The notes: a model not told the origin generated them from the letters alone. 36,730 nucleotides of DNA from Limisphaerales bacterium (GCA_009773355.1 WRPG01000013.1:92497-129226); one strand, 5' to 3'; positions 16,336 to 23,830 are shown, counted from the first letter of the stretch. Numbers and translations: made by a program.

Positions 16336-16885
16336 CCCGCTCCACATTCTCCAGACGCTGGATCGCCACCTGACCAAGCCGGCGGAGATCACGATCTTCG
16401 GACGCGCGGCGCTGGCGCTGGGTTTTCCCAACAGCCCGGCAGCGTTTGCCACAACGCACGCCGTGGACGCCATTCTTCCACTTTCGTGGCTTGCCGCCGA
16501 AGACGAGAACATGGATTTCTGGCAGGCCCAGCAGAAAGCGAATGCGGAGCTTGAACCGTCCGGCCTCTACATCACGCATCTATTCCGCGAACTGGAAATT
16601 ATTCTCACGCCCGATTGGCTGACCCGGCGCGTCCGCGTTCCGCTAGAATTGCGACAGTTGACTGTCTTCCGCCCGTCCGCACTTGATTTGATCCTGACCA
16701 AGATGGCGCGTGGCGATGCGAACGATCTGGCTGACATCCGGTTTCTGCTCCAACAGGAAACCGTTTCCACCGACCAGATCCGCGCCGCCTTCATCCGTGC
16801 TCGTGTGCCGGATGTGCCAGAACTTTGCGAGTTATTCCGGGAATCGCAGGCCAAGGTGTTGGCGTTGGCTGCCGACCAGGATTAA
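16328..16885 (+). CDS. Degenerate nucleotidyltransferase-like protein (DUF6036/AbiEii-like)
   Basis: The 185-residue protein begins with a helix, then 'AEITIFGRAALALGF' (19-33), which resembles the G-G-x-A-L motif of minimal nucleotidyltransferases. 'ATTHAVDAILPL' (41-52) sits where these proteins carry T-x-D-x-D. The C-terminal half has 'LELRQLTVFRPSALDLILTKMARGDANDLADIRFLL' (about 107-140), very like the 'P-x-D-L-x-x-x-K-L-x-R-x-x-x-K-D-x-x-D' block of DUF6036 and AbiEii proteins. The Gly-Gly/Gly-Ser pair is G-R here and only one Asp of the D-x-D is present, so catalysis may be lost. Starting ATG overlaps the upstream gene. It may be an antitoxin or toxin relative; the assignment rests on pattern only. 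Confidence 0.65.
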   Translation: MNNPLHILQTLDRHLTKPAEITIFGRAALALGFPNSPAAFATTHAVDAILPLSWLAAEDENMDFWQAQQKANAELEPSGLYITHLFRELEIILTPDWLTRRVRVPLELRQLTVFRPSALDLILTKMARGDANDLADIRFLLQQETVSTDQIRAAFIRARVPDVPELCELFRESQAKVLALAADQD

Positions 16886-16887
16886 TC

Positions 16888-18093
16888 ATGGCCTTCCGAA
16901 TCCATGACAGCGTGGTGCGCGGTAAGATTGACAACCGCGTGAAGGGCATCGTGCGCGGCCAGATCTGGGTCGAGGGCCGTGCCGAACCCGTTGTGCTCGA
17001 ACTGAAGGGCAACGCGTGGCCCGACCTCGCCGGTTGTCTGCTCACGTTCAGCAATCCGCAGAAGCGTGTCCCGCATCACGGGTTGGATTCGCTCCACCCG
17101 GTCCAGCGCGGCAGCATCGGCGACCTGACGGCGTCACGGAAGGTGCGCGTGTTTGATGTGCCTCTCACGGAGGCGCTCGACATGATCCATCGCCAGGAGA
17201 AGCCGCCGGAGCACATGGCCAATTCGCTTTATCTCGAATGGTTCAGCGAGGCGAACGGGCGGGTCGTGGTCGAGAGCGCGGATTACGAACTCACGATCTC
17301 CGCGCCGGAATGGCGGCTGACTCCGAAGGAAGACGAAGAGCGCGCCAGACAAGCCGCCGCCGGCATGGATGATTTCATGCAGAAACTCACCGAGGCCATC
17401 GAGCAGCACCAGCGCGGGCAGAAGGACCCCGAGGAGCCGTGGGACGAGCACGACTACGAGAAGTTCCTGAAGGAATCGGACGCGCGCACGGACAAATACA
17501 TGGAATTGCAGGAGAAATACGGCGACTCGGACGAGGCGGAGGAGAAGATCGCCAAGGAAATGGGCTGGGACCGCGAGCTGACTGAGGAAGAGGCGGAGGA
17601 GGAGCGCAAGCGCATCGAGGAAATGAACCGCGCCTGCGAGGAGGCGTTAAACGAGCCGGAGCCAGAGCCGGACCCGGCGCGCGAGGGCATTGACTGGATT
17701 CGCACGAAGCGCGGCGACTTGCGGCATCCGCTCCAGCACCGGTGCTTTGAGAGCGCCATCCGGCTGGGCAAGCGCGTGGACAAGCTGGGGGTGAAGCGAT
17801 CCGAGCATGCGGATGTGCAACAGTTCATTTTCGAGTTTCAGACGACTGGGGTGAAGCTGGCGGGCGCGCTCAACGGCGTCGCCGAGGGGCGCGGGTGTCG
17901 CGACAACGCCTTCACGGTCGCGTATCTGAAGCGCGCGTTGGACCACTTGCACAAGGCGCAGGCGGGCCTTGAAGCGGTCGCCACCCGGAAGCTGCTGCCG
18001 GGGACATTGCTCACTGAGGCGCGCAAGGAACTGTTCGAAATCCGCGAGGGCATCCTCAAGTTGATGGATGAATTTCGCGGTCGGAAACACTGA
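16888..18093 (+). CDS. Large acidic protein of unknown function
   Basis: The 401-residue protein starts two bases after the preceding stop. The first about 140 residues look globular and beta-rich: 'DSVVRGKIDNRVKGIVRGQIWVEGRAEPVVLELKGNAWPDLAGCLLTFSNP', then 'ANSLYLEWFSEANGRVVVESADYELTISAPEWRLT'. Residues about 145-275 are very acidic and probably coiled ('EEDEERARQAAAG', 'KIAKEMGWDRELTEEEAEEERKRIEEM', a Glu-Pro-Glu-Pro run). The last about 120 residues are helical and contain 'HRCFESAIRLGKRVDKLG', 'VAEGRGCRDNAFTVAYLKRALDHLHKAQAGLEAV'. I recall similar uncharacterised proteins in Planctomycetota and Verrucomicrobiota but no function. No signal peptide or membrane segment is visible. It may belong to the same transcript as the two genes before it. 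Confidence 0.8.
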   Translation: MAFRIHDSVVRGKIDNRVKGIVRGQIWVEGRAEPVVLELKGNAWPDLAGCLLTFSNPQKRVPHHGLDSLHPVQRGSIGDLTASRKVRVFDVPLTEALDMIHRQEKPPEHMANSLYLEWFSEANGRVVVESADYELTISAPEWRLTPKEDEERARQAAAGMDDFMQKLTEAIEQHQRGQKDPEEPWDEHDYEKFLKESDARTDKYMELQEKYGDSDEAEEKIAKEMGWDRELTEEEAEEERKRIEEMNRACEEALNEPEPEPDPAREGIDWIRTKRGDLRHPLQHRCFESAIRLGKRVDKLGVKRSEHADVQQFIFEFQTTGVKLAGALNGVAEGRGCRDNAFTVAYLKRALDHLHKAQAGLEAVATRKLLPGTLLTEARKELFEIREGILKLMDEFRGRKH

Positions 18094-18240
18094 CCCTGCC
18101 GGCGCGGCGTCCCTTGCCAGGCAGCAAAACCCGGTTCAGGAAATCGGGCCGTCGGCCGCGCCGGCGGCGACAGGGGCAACGCGGGGGGCCGGATCCTGCG
18201 CGCGTGCCACCGGCGGAGCGAGGTTGAACCCTCCGCGGGT

Positions 18241-18663
18241 TCAGTCGGTGGCCACGAACCAGCGCAGGTGCTTGTTGATGACGGGCTGCTCCTTCGCGGC
18301 GGCTCGCACGGCCTTCTCGCGGAACTCGGAGCGGACTTGGGTGAGTTCGCCCACGTCCAGCCAGTTCCCGCCGCATTGGGGGCAGGCGTCCACCTGCGTG
18401 CGCCGCAGGGCGGTGCAGAAATGACGCATCATCGGGACGGCGCACTTGGGGCACTGGCGCTTCGCCTGGTAGTCCACCTCCACGGACATGTCCACGGGCA
18501 CCATCAGCAGCGCCTCGGCCGCCGCCAGTTCGTGCGGCTCGTCAAAGCGCGCCAGCTCGAAGTTGTCAAACCACAGCCCGCCGCAGCCGCCCTCGCAAGT
18601 GTCCACCTCGACGCCTTCGACGTGCAGCTTGCGGAGCGGGTTGGCACAGGCGGGGCAGTTCAT
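18241..18663 (-). CDS. Double zinc-ribbon protein (zf-TFIIB type)
   Basis: The 140-residue protein has two TFIIB-type zinc ribbons. The first is C3-P-A-C6 with C23 and C27 in 'DTCEGGCGGLWFDNFEL'. The second is C71-P-K-C74 with C94 and C97 in 'DACPQCGGNWLDVGEL'. Each ends in the 'G-G-x-W-x-D-x-x-E-L' pattern typical of the family. Between them lies 'LLMVPVDMSVEVDYQAKRQ'. The tail is helical and basic. These cytosolic proteins are widespread but functionally undefined; binding to nucleic acid or protein is possible. It is convergent with the large acidic gene (147-base gap with nothing recognisable) and divergent from the adjacent insertion sequence, which ends about 58 bases upstream of its start. 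Confidence 0.88.
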   Translation of the reverse strand: MNCPACANPLRKLHVEGVEVDTCEGGCGGLWFDNFELARFDEPHELAAAEALLMVPVDMSVEVDYQAKRQCPKCAVPMMRHFCTALRRTQVDACPQCGGNWLDVGELTQVRSEFREKAVRAAAKEQPVINKHLRWFVATD

Positions 18664-18706
18664 GGCGGGTGAGGCGGAAGCTAGCCATGCCGGGCAGGCG
18701 CGTCAA

Positions 18707-18721
18707 CCTGGGGTCTTGCGC
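18707..18721. repeat. 15-bp target site duplication, left copy
   Basis: CCTGGGGTCTTGCGC directly precedes the insertion sequence and recurs exactly at 20270-20284 directly after it. A perfect 15-base flanking duplication marks both ends of the element and implies a fairly recent insertion. Confidence 0.88.
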
Positions 18722-18823
18722 TGTCGGAACTCCATGAAAATGTCCCCAAGGTAACTCGATAAGAATGTCCCCTTGGCGGCGGGTTTGCGAAAGCAACCCG
18801 CCAACCACATGGAGACATTGACA

Positions 18824-20257
18824 ATGAGCCGGAAAGAACGGGCACGACTGACGATCATGACCGGGGTCACGGACGGGAAGCTGACGGTGGTGCAGGCGGC
18901 GGAGCTGATGGGGGTGTGCTACCGCCAGGGCAAGCGCATCTGGCAGCGCTATCGGGCCGACGGCGACGCCGGGTTGGTGCACCGGCTGCGCAGCAAGGCC
19001 AGCGCGCGGCGCAAGCCCGCCGCGCTGCGGGAGCAAGTGCTGGCCCTGTATGCCCAGGAACGCTACGCCGACTTTGGCCCGACGCTGATGGCCGAGCAAC
19101 TGGCCAAGCAAAAGCTGGTCGTGGACCACGAGACCCTGCGGCGCTGGCGCATGGCGGCTGGCCAACACGTGGTGCGGCGGCGCAAGCAGGCGCACCGGCA
19201 GTGGCGGGAACGCAAACCCAGCTTCGGAGCGATGGTGCAACTGGACGGCTCGCACCACGACTGGTTCGAGGGCCGGGGCCCCAAGTGCGTGCTGATGGTG
19301 ATGGTGGACGACGCGACCAACCGGATGCGGGCGCGCTTCTTTGAGGAAGAGACCACGCGTGCCAGCTACGACGTGCTGGAAGGCTGGGTGAGCAAGCACG
19401 GCCTGCCCGCCAGCCTGTATGTGGACCGGGACAGCATCTACCGGTGCGAGGGCGAACCCAGCATCGCGCAACAACTGGCCGGCAAAGCGCCGCAGACGCA
19501 GTTTGGGCGGGCCATGGAGCACCTGGGGGTGGAACTGATCCTGGCCCATAGCCCGCAAGCCAAAGGGCGGGTAGAGCGGATGAACGGGACGTTGCAAGAC
19601 CGGCTGGTCAAGGAACTGAGACTGGCCGGGATCAGCGACATCGAGAGTGCGAACCGGTTTCTGGACGCGAAGTATCTGCGGGCGTTCCACCGGCAGTTTG
19701 GGCGGGTGGCGGCGAGTCCGCTGGACGTGCATCGCGCCGTGCCGCGGAACCTGGGCGAGGTGTTGAGCTGGGAGGAAGAGCGCGTGGTGCAGGGGGACTG
19801 GACGGTGACGTGCGGCGGGCAGCGCTATCAGTTGGACCGGCAGCACGAGGCGATGAGCCTGGTGCGGCGCAAGGTGATCGTGCGGCGCCTGCGCACCGGG
19901 CGAGTGCAGTTGGTGCACCGGGGCAAGGCGCTCAAATGGCGGGCCCTGCCGGCCGGCGCGCCGAGGAAGCAAGGCGTGGCGAAGCAGAAGCCCGAGCCCC
20001 GGCCCACCCCGAAAGCGAACGTGCCTGCGGAAAGCCATCCGTGGCGGCGCGCGGGAGTGGGGGCCGGGAGAAGGTTTTGGCAGGAGGTCCGAGCGCGTGG
20101 GAAGCAGATGCGTATGGCGGCGCGGCTGGGGGTGCGGGACTCCGGTCGGCCTCCGCTCCGCTCCGGCCTCCCTGCGTCCCGCACCCCCAGCCGGGGAAAC
20201 GGACAAGCAACAACACAGGGGACATTCTCTCGTGAGTTAAACAGGGGACATTTCTAA
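18824..20257 (+). CDS. DDE transposase of the insertion sequence (rve superfamily)
   Basis: The start MSRKERARLT is supported by GGAG nine bases upstream; an ATG five codons earlier is possible. The product is 477 residues. An N-terminal helix-turn-helix ('LTVVQAAELMGVCYRQGKRIWQRYRADGDAGLVHR') is followed by an RNase H-like core. Its catalytic residues appear to be Asp in 'MVQLDGSHHDWF', Asp in 'LYVDRDSIY' and Glu in 'AKGRVERMNGTLQDRLVKELR'. The C-terminal part ('QYQLDRQ'-like, 'KVIVRRLRTGRVQLVHRGKALKW') matches the beta-rich tail of ISNCY/IS1202-type transposases. The last about 45 residues are Arg/Ser/Pro-rich. They are encoded by a DNA hairpin (20124-20192) and then by the element's own right end, so they are probably not conserved. 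The reading frame is intact. Confidence 0.9.
   Translation: MSRKERARLTIMTGVTDGKLTVVQAAELMGVCYRQGKRIWQRYRADGDAGLVHRLRSKASARRKPAALREQVLALYAQERYADFGPTLMAEQLAKQKLVVDHETLRRWRMAAGQHVVRRRKQAHRQWRERKPSFGAMVQLDGSHHDWFEGRGPKCVLMVMVDDATNRMRARFFEEETTRASYDVLEGWVSKHGLPASLYVDRDSIYRCEGEPSIAQQLAGKAPQTQFGRAMEHLGVELILAHSPQAKGRVERMNGTLQDRLVKELRLAGISDIESANRFLDAKYLRAFHRQFGRVAASPLDVHRAVPRNLGEVLSWEEERVVQGDWTVTCGGQRYQLDRQHEAMSLVRRKVIVRRLRTGRVQLVHRGKALKWRALPAGAPRKQGVAKQKPEPRPTPKANVPAESHPWRRAGVGAGRRFWQEVRARGKQMRMAARLGVRDSGRPPLRSGLPASRTPSRGNGQATTQGTFSRELNRGHF
20124..20192. repeat. Long hairpin inside the 3' end of the transposase gene
   Basis: Arms 20124-20140 and 20176-20192 are exact 17-base reverse complements around a 35-base loop rich in 'CTCCG' words. 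It lies within the transposase frame, about 65 bases before the stop. It could weaken transcription leaving the element or simply be a small repeat that inserted into it. Confidence 0.75.
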
Positions 20258-20269
20258 AGAGTTTTGACA

Positions 20270-20284
20270 CCTGGGGTCTTGCGC
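20270..20284. repeat. 15-bp target site duplication, right copy
   Basis: An exact second copy of CCTGGGGTCTTGCGC, directly after the insertion sequence and 30 bases before the first sulfatase start. Confidence 0.88.
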
Positions 20285-20313
20285 GAACCCGCTCCGCTCG
20301 CCATCGTCGGCCA

Positions 20314-21825
20314 ATGCGCCCGCTCCTCCTGCTTTGCGCCGTCCTTGCGGCTCTGCGTCCCTGCGTTGAACCCGCCGCCGCCGCCCCGCGCCCGCCCAAC
20401 GTCGTCTTCATCATCGCCGACGACCTCGGCTGGGGCGACCTCGGCTGTTACGGGCAGAAGCTCATCCGCACGCCGCACCTCGACCGCATGGCCGCCGAGG
20501 GGATGCGCTTCACGCAGCATTACTCCGGCAACGCCGTGTGCGCGCCGTCGCGCTGCGTGCTGATGACCGGCAAGCACCCCGGCCACGCCTACATCCGCGA
20601 CAACCGGCAATACCGCCCCAAGCCCGAGGAAGGCCAGGAGCCAATTCCCGCCGCCAGCGTGACCGTGGCGAAGCTTTTCCAGCAGCGCGGCTATGCGACC
20701 GGCGGTTTCGGCAAGTGGGGCCTCGGCGGCCCGGGCACGACGGGCGAGCCGCTCAAGCAGGGCTTCACCCGCTGGTTTGGCTACAACTGCCAGGGCGTCG
20801 CGCACAACTTCTACCCGACTTACCTCTGGGACAACGACCGGAAGGTGCCGCTGAAGAACGCCGAGTTCTCCGCGCACGACACGCTCAAGCCCGGCGAAGA
20901 CCCGCAGGACCCGAAGACTTACGCGCGCTTCCAGGGCCGGGAGTATTCCGCCGACCTGATCGCGGAGCAGGCGCGCGCGTTCATCCGGGCGAGCAAGGAC
21001 AAGCCGTTCTTCTGCTACGTGCCGACGACCGTGCCGCATCTCGCGCTGCAAGTGCCGGATGACTCGCTCGCGGAGTATGCCGGCAAGTTCCCGGATCCGC
21101 CCTACGCCGGCGGCAAGGGCTACATCCCGCATTTCAAGCCGCGCGCCGCCTACGCCGCGATGATCACGCGCATGGACAAGGAAATCGGCGCGATGATGAA
21201 GCTCGTCGCCGACCTCGGCCTCGATGAGAACACGATCTGGGTGTTCACGTCGGACAACGGCCCGCTGCACGGACGGCACGAGGGCCTGGCCGGGACGGAC
21301 GCGACCTTCTTCAACTCCAGCGGCGGCCTGCGCGACGGCAAGGGCACGCTCTTCGAAGGCGGCTTCCGCGTGCCGGGCATTGTTCGTTGGAAAGGCAAAA
21401 TCGCGCCGGGCCAGACCAGCGACCGCGTGACCGGCTTCGAGGACTGGATGCCGACGCTGATGGAACTCACCGGCGCGAAGGAGACTTCGCCGAAGGACAG
21501 CGATGGCATCAGCTTCGCGCCGACGCTGCTCGGGCAGCGCCAGCCGGAGCGGCCGTTCCTCTACCGCGAGTTTCCCGGTTACGGCGGCCAGCAATGCGTC
21601 CGCATCGGCGACTGGAAGGGCCTGCGGCAAAACCTGAAGCCCGGACCCGCCGCGAAGAAAGCCCCGGACTTCACCATCCAGCTCTTCAACCTCCGCGATG
21701 ACCCGGCGGAGACGACCAACGTGGCCGCCAAGTATCCCGACATCCTCAACAAGCTCGCCGACGTGATGCGCGCCCAGCACGTCGCCTCGGCGGAGTTTCC
21801 GCTGCCGGCGCTGGACAAGCGTTAA
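20314..21825 (+). CDS. Secreted sulfatase 1 (Cys-type)
   Basis: The 503-residue protein has a signal peptide (hydrophobic to about residue 13, A-A-A-A-P cleavage region near 24). The sulfatase fold begins with 'VVFIIADDLGWGDLGCYG' (metal-binding Asp36-Asp37). The active-site C-A-P-S-R (Cys76 to Arg80) followed by 'LMTG' requires conversion of Cys to formylglycine. 'GKWGLGG' and the second metal site 'FTSDNGPLHGRH' follow. A 'GGLRDGKGTLFEGGFRVPGIVRW' block is typical of arylsulfatase A-like enzymes. It probably removes sulfate esters from polysaccharides in the periplasm or outside. The first codons are made of CTTTGCG/CTCTGCG words that recur in non-coding repeats of this window. The insertion sequence ends about 44 bases upstream, so its native promoter may be lost or replaced. 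Confidence 0.94.
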   Translation: MRPLLLLCAVLAALRPCVEPAAAAPRPPNVVFIIADDLGWGDLGCYGQKLIRTPHLDRMAAEGMRFTQHYSGNAVCAPSRCVLMTGKHPGHAYIRDNRQYRPKPEEGQEPIPAASVTVAKLFQQRGYATGGFGKWGLGGPGTTGEPLKQGFTRWFGYNCQGVAHNFYPTYLWDNDRKVPLKNAEFSAHDTLKPGEDPQDPKTYARFQGREYSADLIAEQARAFIRASKDKPFFCYVPTTVPHLALQVPDDSLAEYAGKFPDPPYAGGKGYIPHFKPRAAYAAMITRMDKEIGAMMKLVADLGLDENTIWVFTSDNGPLHGRHEGLAGTDATFFNSSGGLRDGKGTLFEGGFRVPGIVRWKGKIAPGQTSDRVTGFEDWMPTLMELTGAKETSPKDSDGISFAPTLLGQRQPERPFLYREFPGYGGQQCVRIGDWKGLRQNLKPGPAAKKAPDFTIQLFNLRDDPAETTNVAAKYPDILNKLADVMRAQHVASAEFPLPALDKR

Positions 21826-21859
21826 CCTCCGACCCTTCCTGCGCCGTCTGACGCGGGGT

Positions 21860-23677
21860 ATGCTCACATCCATGCGCTCCGCCTGCCTTGCTTTCGTCGC
21901 GGCACTTTGTGTCCTCGCCAGCCATGCCTCCGCTGCCGCGAAGCCCAACATCCTGATCTTCCTCGCGGACGACTCCGGCTGGGGCGACTACTCGTTCAAC
22001 GGCAACACGAACATCCGCACGCCGAACATTGATTCCCTCGGCCGCCACGGCGCGTCGCTCGACCGCTTCTACGTTTGTTCGGTGTGCGCGCCGACGCGGG
22101 CGGAGTTGCTCACGGGCCGCTACCACCCGCGCGGCGGCGTGCGCGGCGTCTCGACGGGACTGGAGCGCCTGAACGTGGACGAACGAACCATCGCTGACGC
22201 CTTCAAGGCGGCTGGCTACGCGACCGGTGCTTTCGGCAAATGGCACAACGGCTCGCAATGGCCGTTCCACCCCAACGCGCGCGGCTTCGACGAATACTAC
22301 GGCTTCACCTCCGGCCACTGGGGCGAATACTTCGACCCGCCGCTGGAGCACAATGGCCAGCTCGTGCGCGGCAAAGGCTTCGTGGCCGACGACCTCACCA
22401 GCCACGCCATCGAGTTCATCGAGCGGAACCGGGCGAAGCCGTTCTTCTGCTACGTGCCCTACAACACGCCGCACTCCCCGTGGGCCGTGCCGCAGGAGTA
22501 TTGGCAGCGCTTCAAGAACGACTCCGTCAGGCTGCGCGCCAGGCCCGGCGACCCGGAGGAGCTGGACCAGACCCGCTGCGCGCTCGCGATGGTCGAGAAC
22601 CTCGACTGGAACGTGGGCCGCGTGCTCCAGCGCCTCGACGAACTCAAGCTCGCCGACAACACCATCGTCCTCTACTTCTCCGACAACGGCCCGAACTCGT
22701 GGCGCTGGAACGGCGGCATGAAGGGCCGCAAAGGCTCGACGGACGAGGGCGGCGTGCGCTCGACGTGCTTCATCCGCTGGCCGGGCCAGATCCGGGCCAA
22801 CACGACCGTCACCCAAATCGCCGGGGCCATTGACCTGCTGCCCACGCTCACCGCGCTGGCCGGGGTGAAGCGCGTGGGCGACAAGCCGCTCGATGGCCAC
22901 GACCTCTCGGCGCTGCTGCGCGGCGCAAAGGCGCAGTGGCCCGACCGCACCATTTTCTCGCATTGGAACGGCAACGTCAGCGCCCGCTCGCAGCAGTATC
23001 GCTTCAGCAACACCGGCGAGCTGTTCGACATGGTCGCCGACCCCGGCCAGACGAAGAACATCGCCGCCGGGAAGCCCGAGGTCGCCGCGAAGTTCGCCGC
23101 CGCCGTCACCGACTGGCGGCGCGACGTGCTGGGCCGCACCACCGCGCCCGTTCCCAACGCGAAGGGCAAAGGCAAAGGCGGCGGCCTCCCGCCCGACGAC
23201 CGGCCGTATCCCGTCGGCGCGGGCGGGGCGAAGTTTCCCATCACGCCGCTGCCCGCGCGCGACGGCCTCGCCCACGGGGGCGTCAAGCGCAGCGCCAGCG
23301 CGCCGAACTCCTCCTACTTCGTGAACTGGAAATCCTTGGAGGACACAATCACCTGGGACGTGGAAGTCAGCACGGCGGGCAGCTACGACGTGGTCATCCA
23401 GCACACCGCCGCGGACGCCGGTGCAACGGTGGAACTCAGCCTCAATGGCAGCCGGCTCGCCGGCAAAGTCCCCGCCGTCTGGAACCCGCCGCTCTACGCG
23501 AACCAGGACACCATCGCCCGCCCGCCCGCCGAATCCACGATGAAGGAGTTCCGCCCGCTCAACCTCGGCGTCATCCGCCTGGATCGGGGGCGCGGCCCGC
23601 TGACCTTGCGCGCGCTGGAGATTCCCGGCGCGAGTGTGATGGACGTGCGGCAGGTGACGCTCACGCTGCGGCCGTGA
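21860..23677 (+). CDS. Secreted sulfatase 2 (Cys-type) with C-terminal beta-sandwich region
   Basis: The 605-residue protein opens with a signal peptide (cleavage near 'SHASAAAKP'; an ATG four codons later is an equally good start). The catalytic domain shows 'ILIFLADDSGWGDYSFNG' with the metal Asp pair, active-site Cys76 in C-A-P-T-R-A-E-L-L-T-G, 'GAFGKWHNG', and 'LYFSDNGPNSWRWNGGMKGRKGSTDEGGVR'. Residues after about 430 form a Gly/Lys/Pro linker. A domain of about 150 residues follows ('ITWDVEVSTAGSYDVVIQHTAADAGATVELSLNGSRLAGKV', ending 'LTLRALEIPGASVMDVRQVTLTLRP'). It resembles the carbohydrate-binding-like beta-sandwich added to some planctomycete and verrucomicrobial sulfatases. It lies 34 bases after sulfatase 1, so cotranscription is likely. 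Confidence 0.92.
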   Translation: MLTSMRSACLAFVAALCVLASHASAAAKPNILIFLADDSGWGDYSFNGNTNIRTPNIDSLGRHGASLDRFYVCSVCAPTRAELLTGRYHPRGGVRGVSTGLERLNVDERTIADAFKAAGYATGAFGKWHNGSQWPFHPNARGFDEYYGFTSGHWGEYFDPPLEHNGQLVRGKGFVADDLTSHAIEFIERNRAKPFFCYVPYNTPHSPWAVPQEYWQRFKNDSVRLRARPGDPEELDQTRCALAMVENLDWNVGRVLQRLDELKLADNTIVLYFSDNGPNSWRWNGGMKGRKGSTDEGGVRSTCFIRWPGQIRANTTVTQIAGAIDLLPTLTALAGVKRVGDKPLDGHDLSALLRGAKAQWPDRTIFSHWNGNVSARSQQYRFSNTGELFDMVADPGQTKNIAAGKPEVAAKFAAAVTDWRRDVLGRTTAPVPNAKGKGKGGGLPPDDRPYPVGAGGAKFPITPLPARDGLAHGGVKRSASAPNSSYFVNWKSLEDTITWDVEVSTAGSYDVVIQHTAADAGATVELSLNGSRLAGKVPAVWNPPLYANQDTIARPPAESTMKEFRPLNLGVIRLDRGRGPLTLRALEIPGASVMDVRQVTLTLRP

Positions 23678-23682
23678 GCCGG

Positions 23683-23830
23683 GTTCAGTGTTCAGTAACC
23701 AGTAATCAGTTTTCAGTTCAGCCTCCGTTTTCTGCCATGTCCTCCCTCATCCAACTTCATCGTGGTCTCCGGCTCGCCCTCCTGCTGGCCGTGTTCGCAC
23801 TGAACACTGAACACTGGATACTGAACACTG
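23683..23830. repeat. CAGTGTT-word inverted repeat spanning the start of sulfatase 3
   Basis: The left arm (23683-23720, reiterated 'TTCAGT' words) and right arm (23798-23830, 'CTGAACA' words) are imperfect reverse complements; roughly 27 of 31 aligned bases match. The spacer holds the start codon of sulfatase 3. The right arm is inside its signal peptide, encoding A-L-N-T-E-H-W-I-L-N-T. Confidence 0.8.

Larger units (their letters stand above)
18722..20269 (+). mobile_element. Complete insertion sequence, IS1202/ISNCY-like
   Basis: This 1548-base element is bounded by 26-base imperfect terminal inverted repeats (20 of 26 identical). The left end begins TGTCGGAACTC and the right end, read inward, TGTCAAAACTC; both finish in AAATGTCCCC. 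A second AATGTCCCC lies just inside each end (18764-18772; complement at 20218-20226), spaced about 25 bases from the outer copy. These are probably transposase-binding sites. It carries a single DDE transposase gene that runs into the right terminal repeat. The flanking 15-base direct repeat fits, from memory, one subgroup of the IS1202 family. It separates a zinc-ribbon gene from the first sulfatase. Confidence 0.88.

Noticed and set aside
18094-18240. Possible small RNA or gene between the acidic-protein and zinc-ribbon genes
   Set aside because: Only a 10-base inverted repeat (CCGGCGCGGC) is visible and no ORF or promoter-like pattern supports a gene.
22936-23736. Long in-frame extension ahead of sulfatase 3, overlapping sulfatase 2
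   Set aside because: It is an Arg/Ala/Gly/Pro-rich reading of the sulfatase 2 gene in another frame; the secretion signal starts only at 23737.
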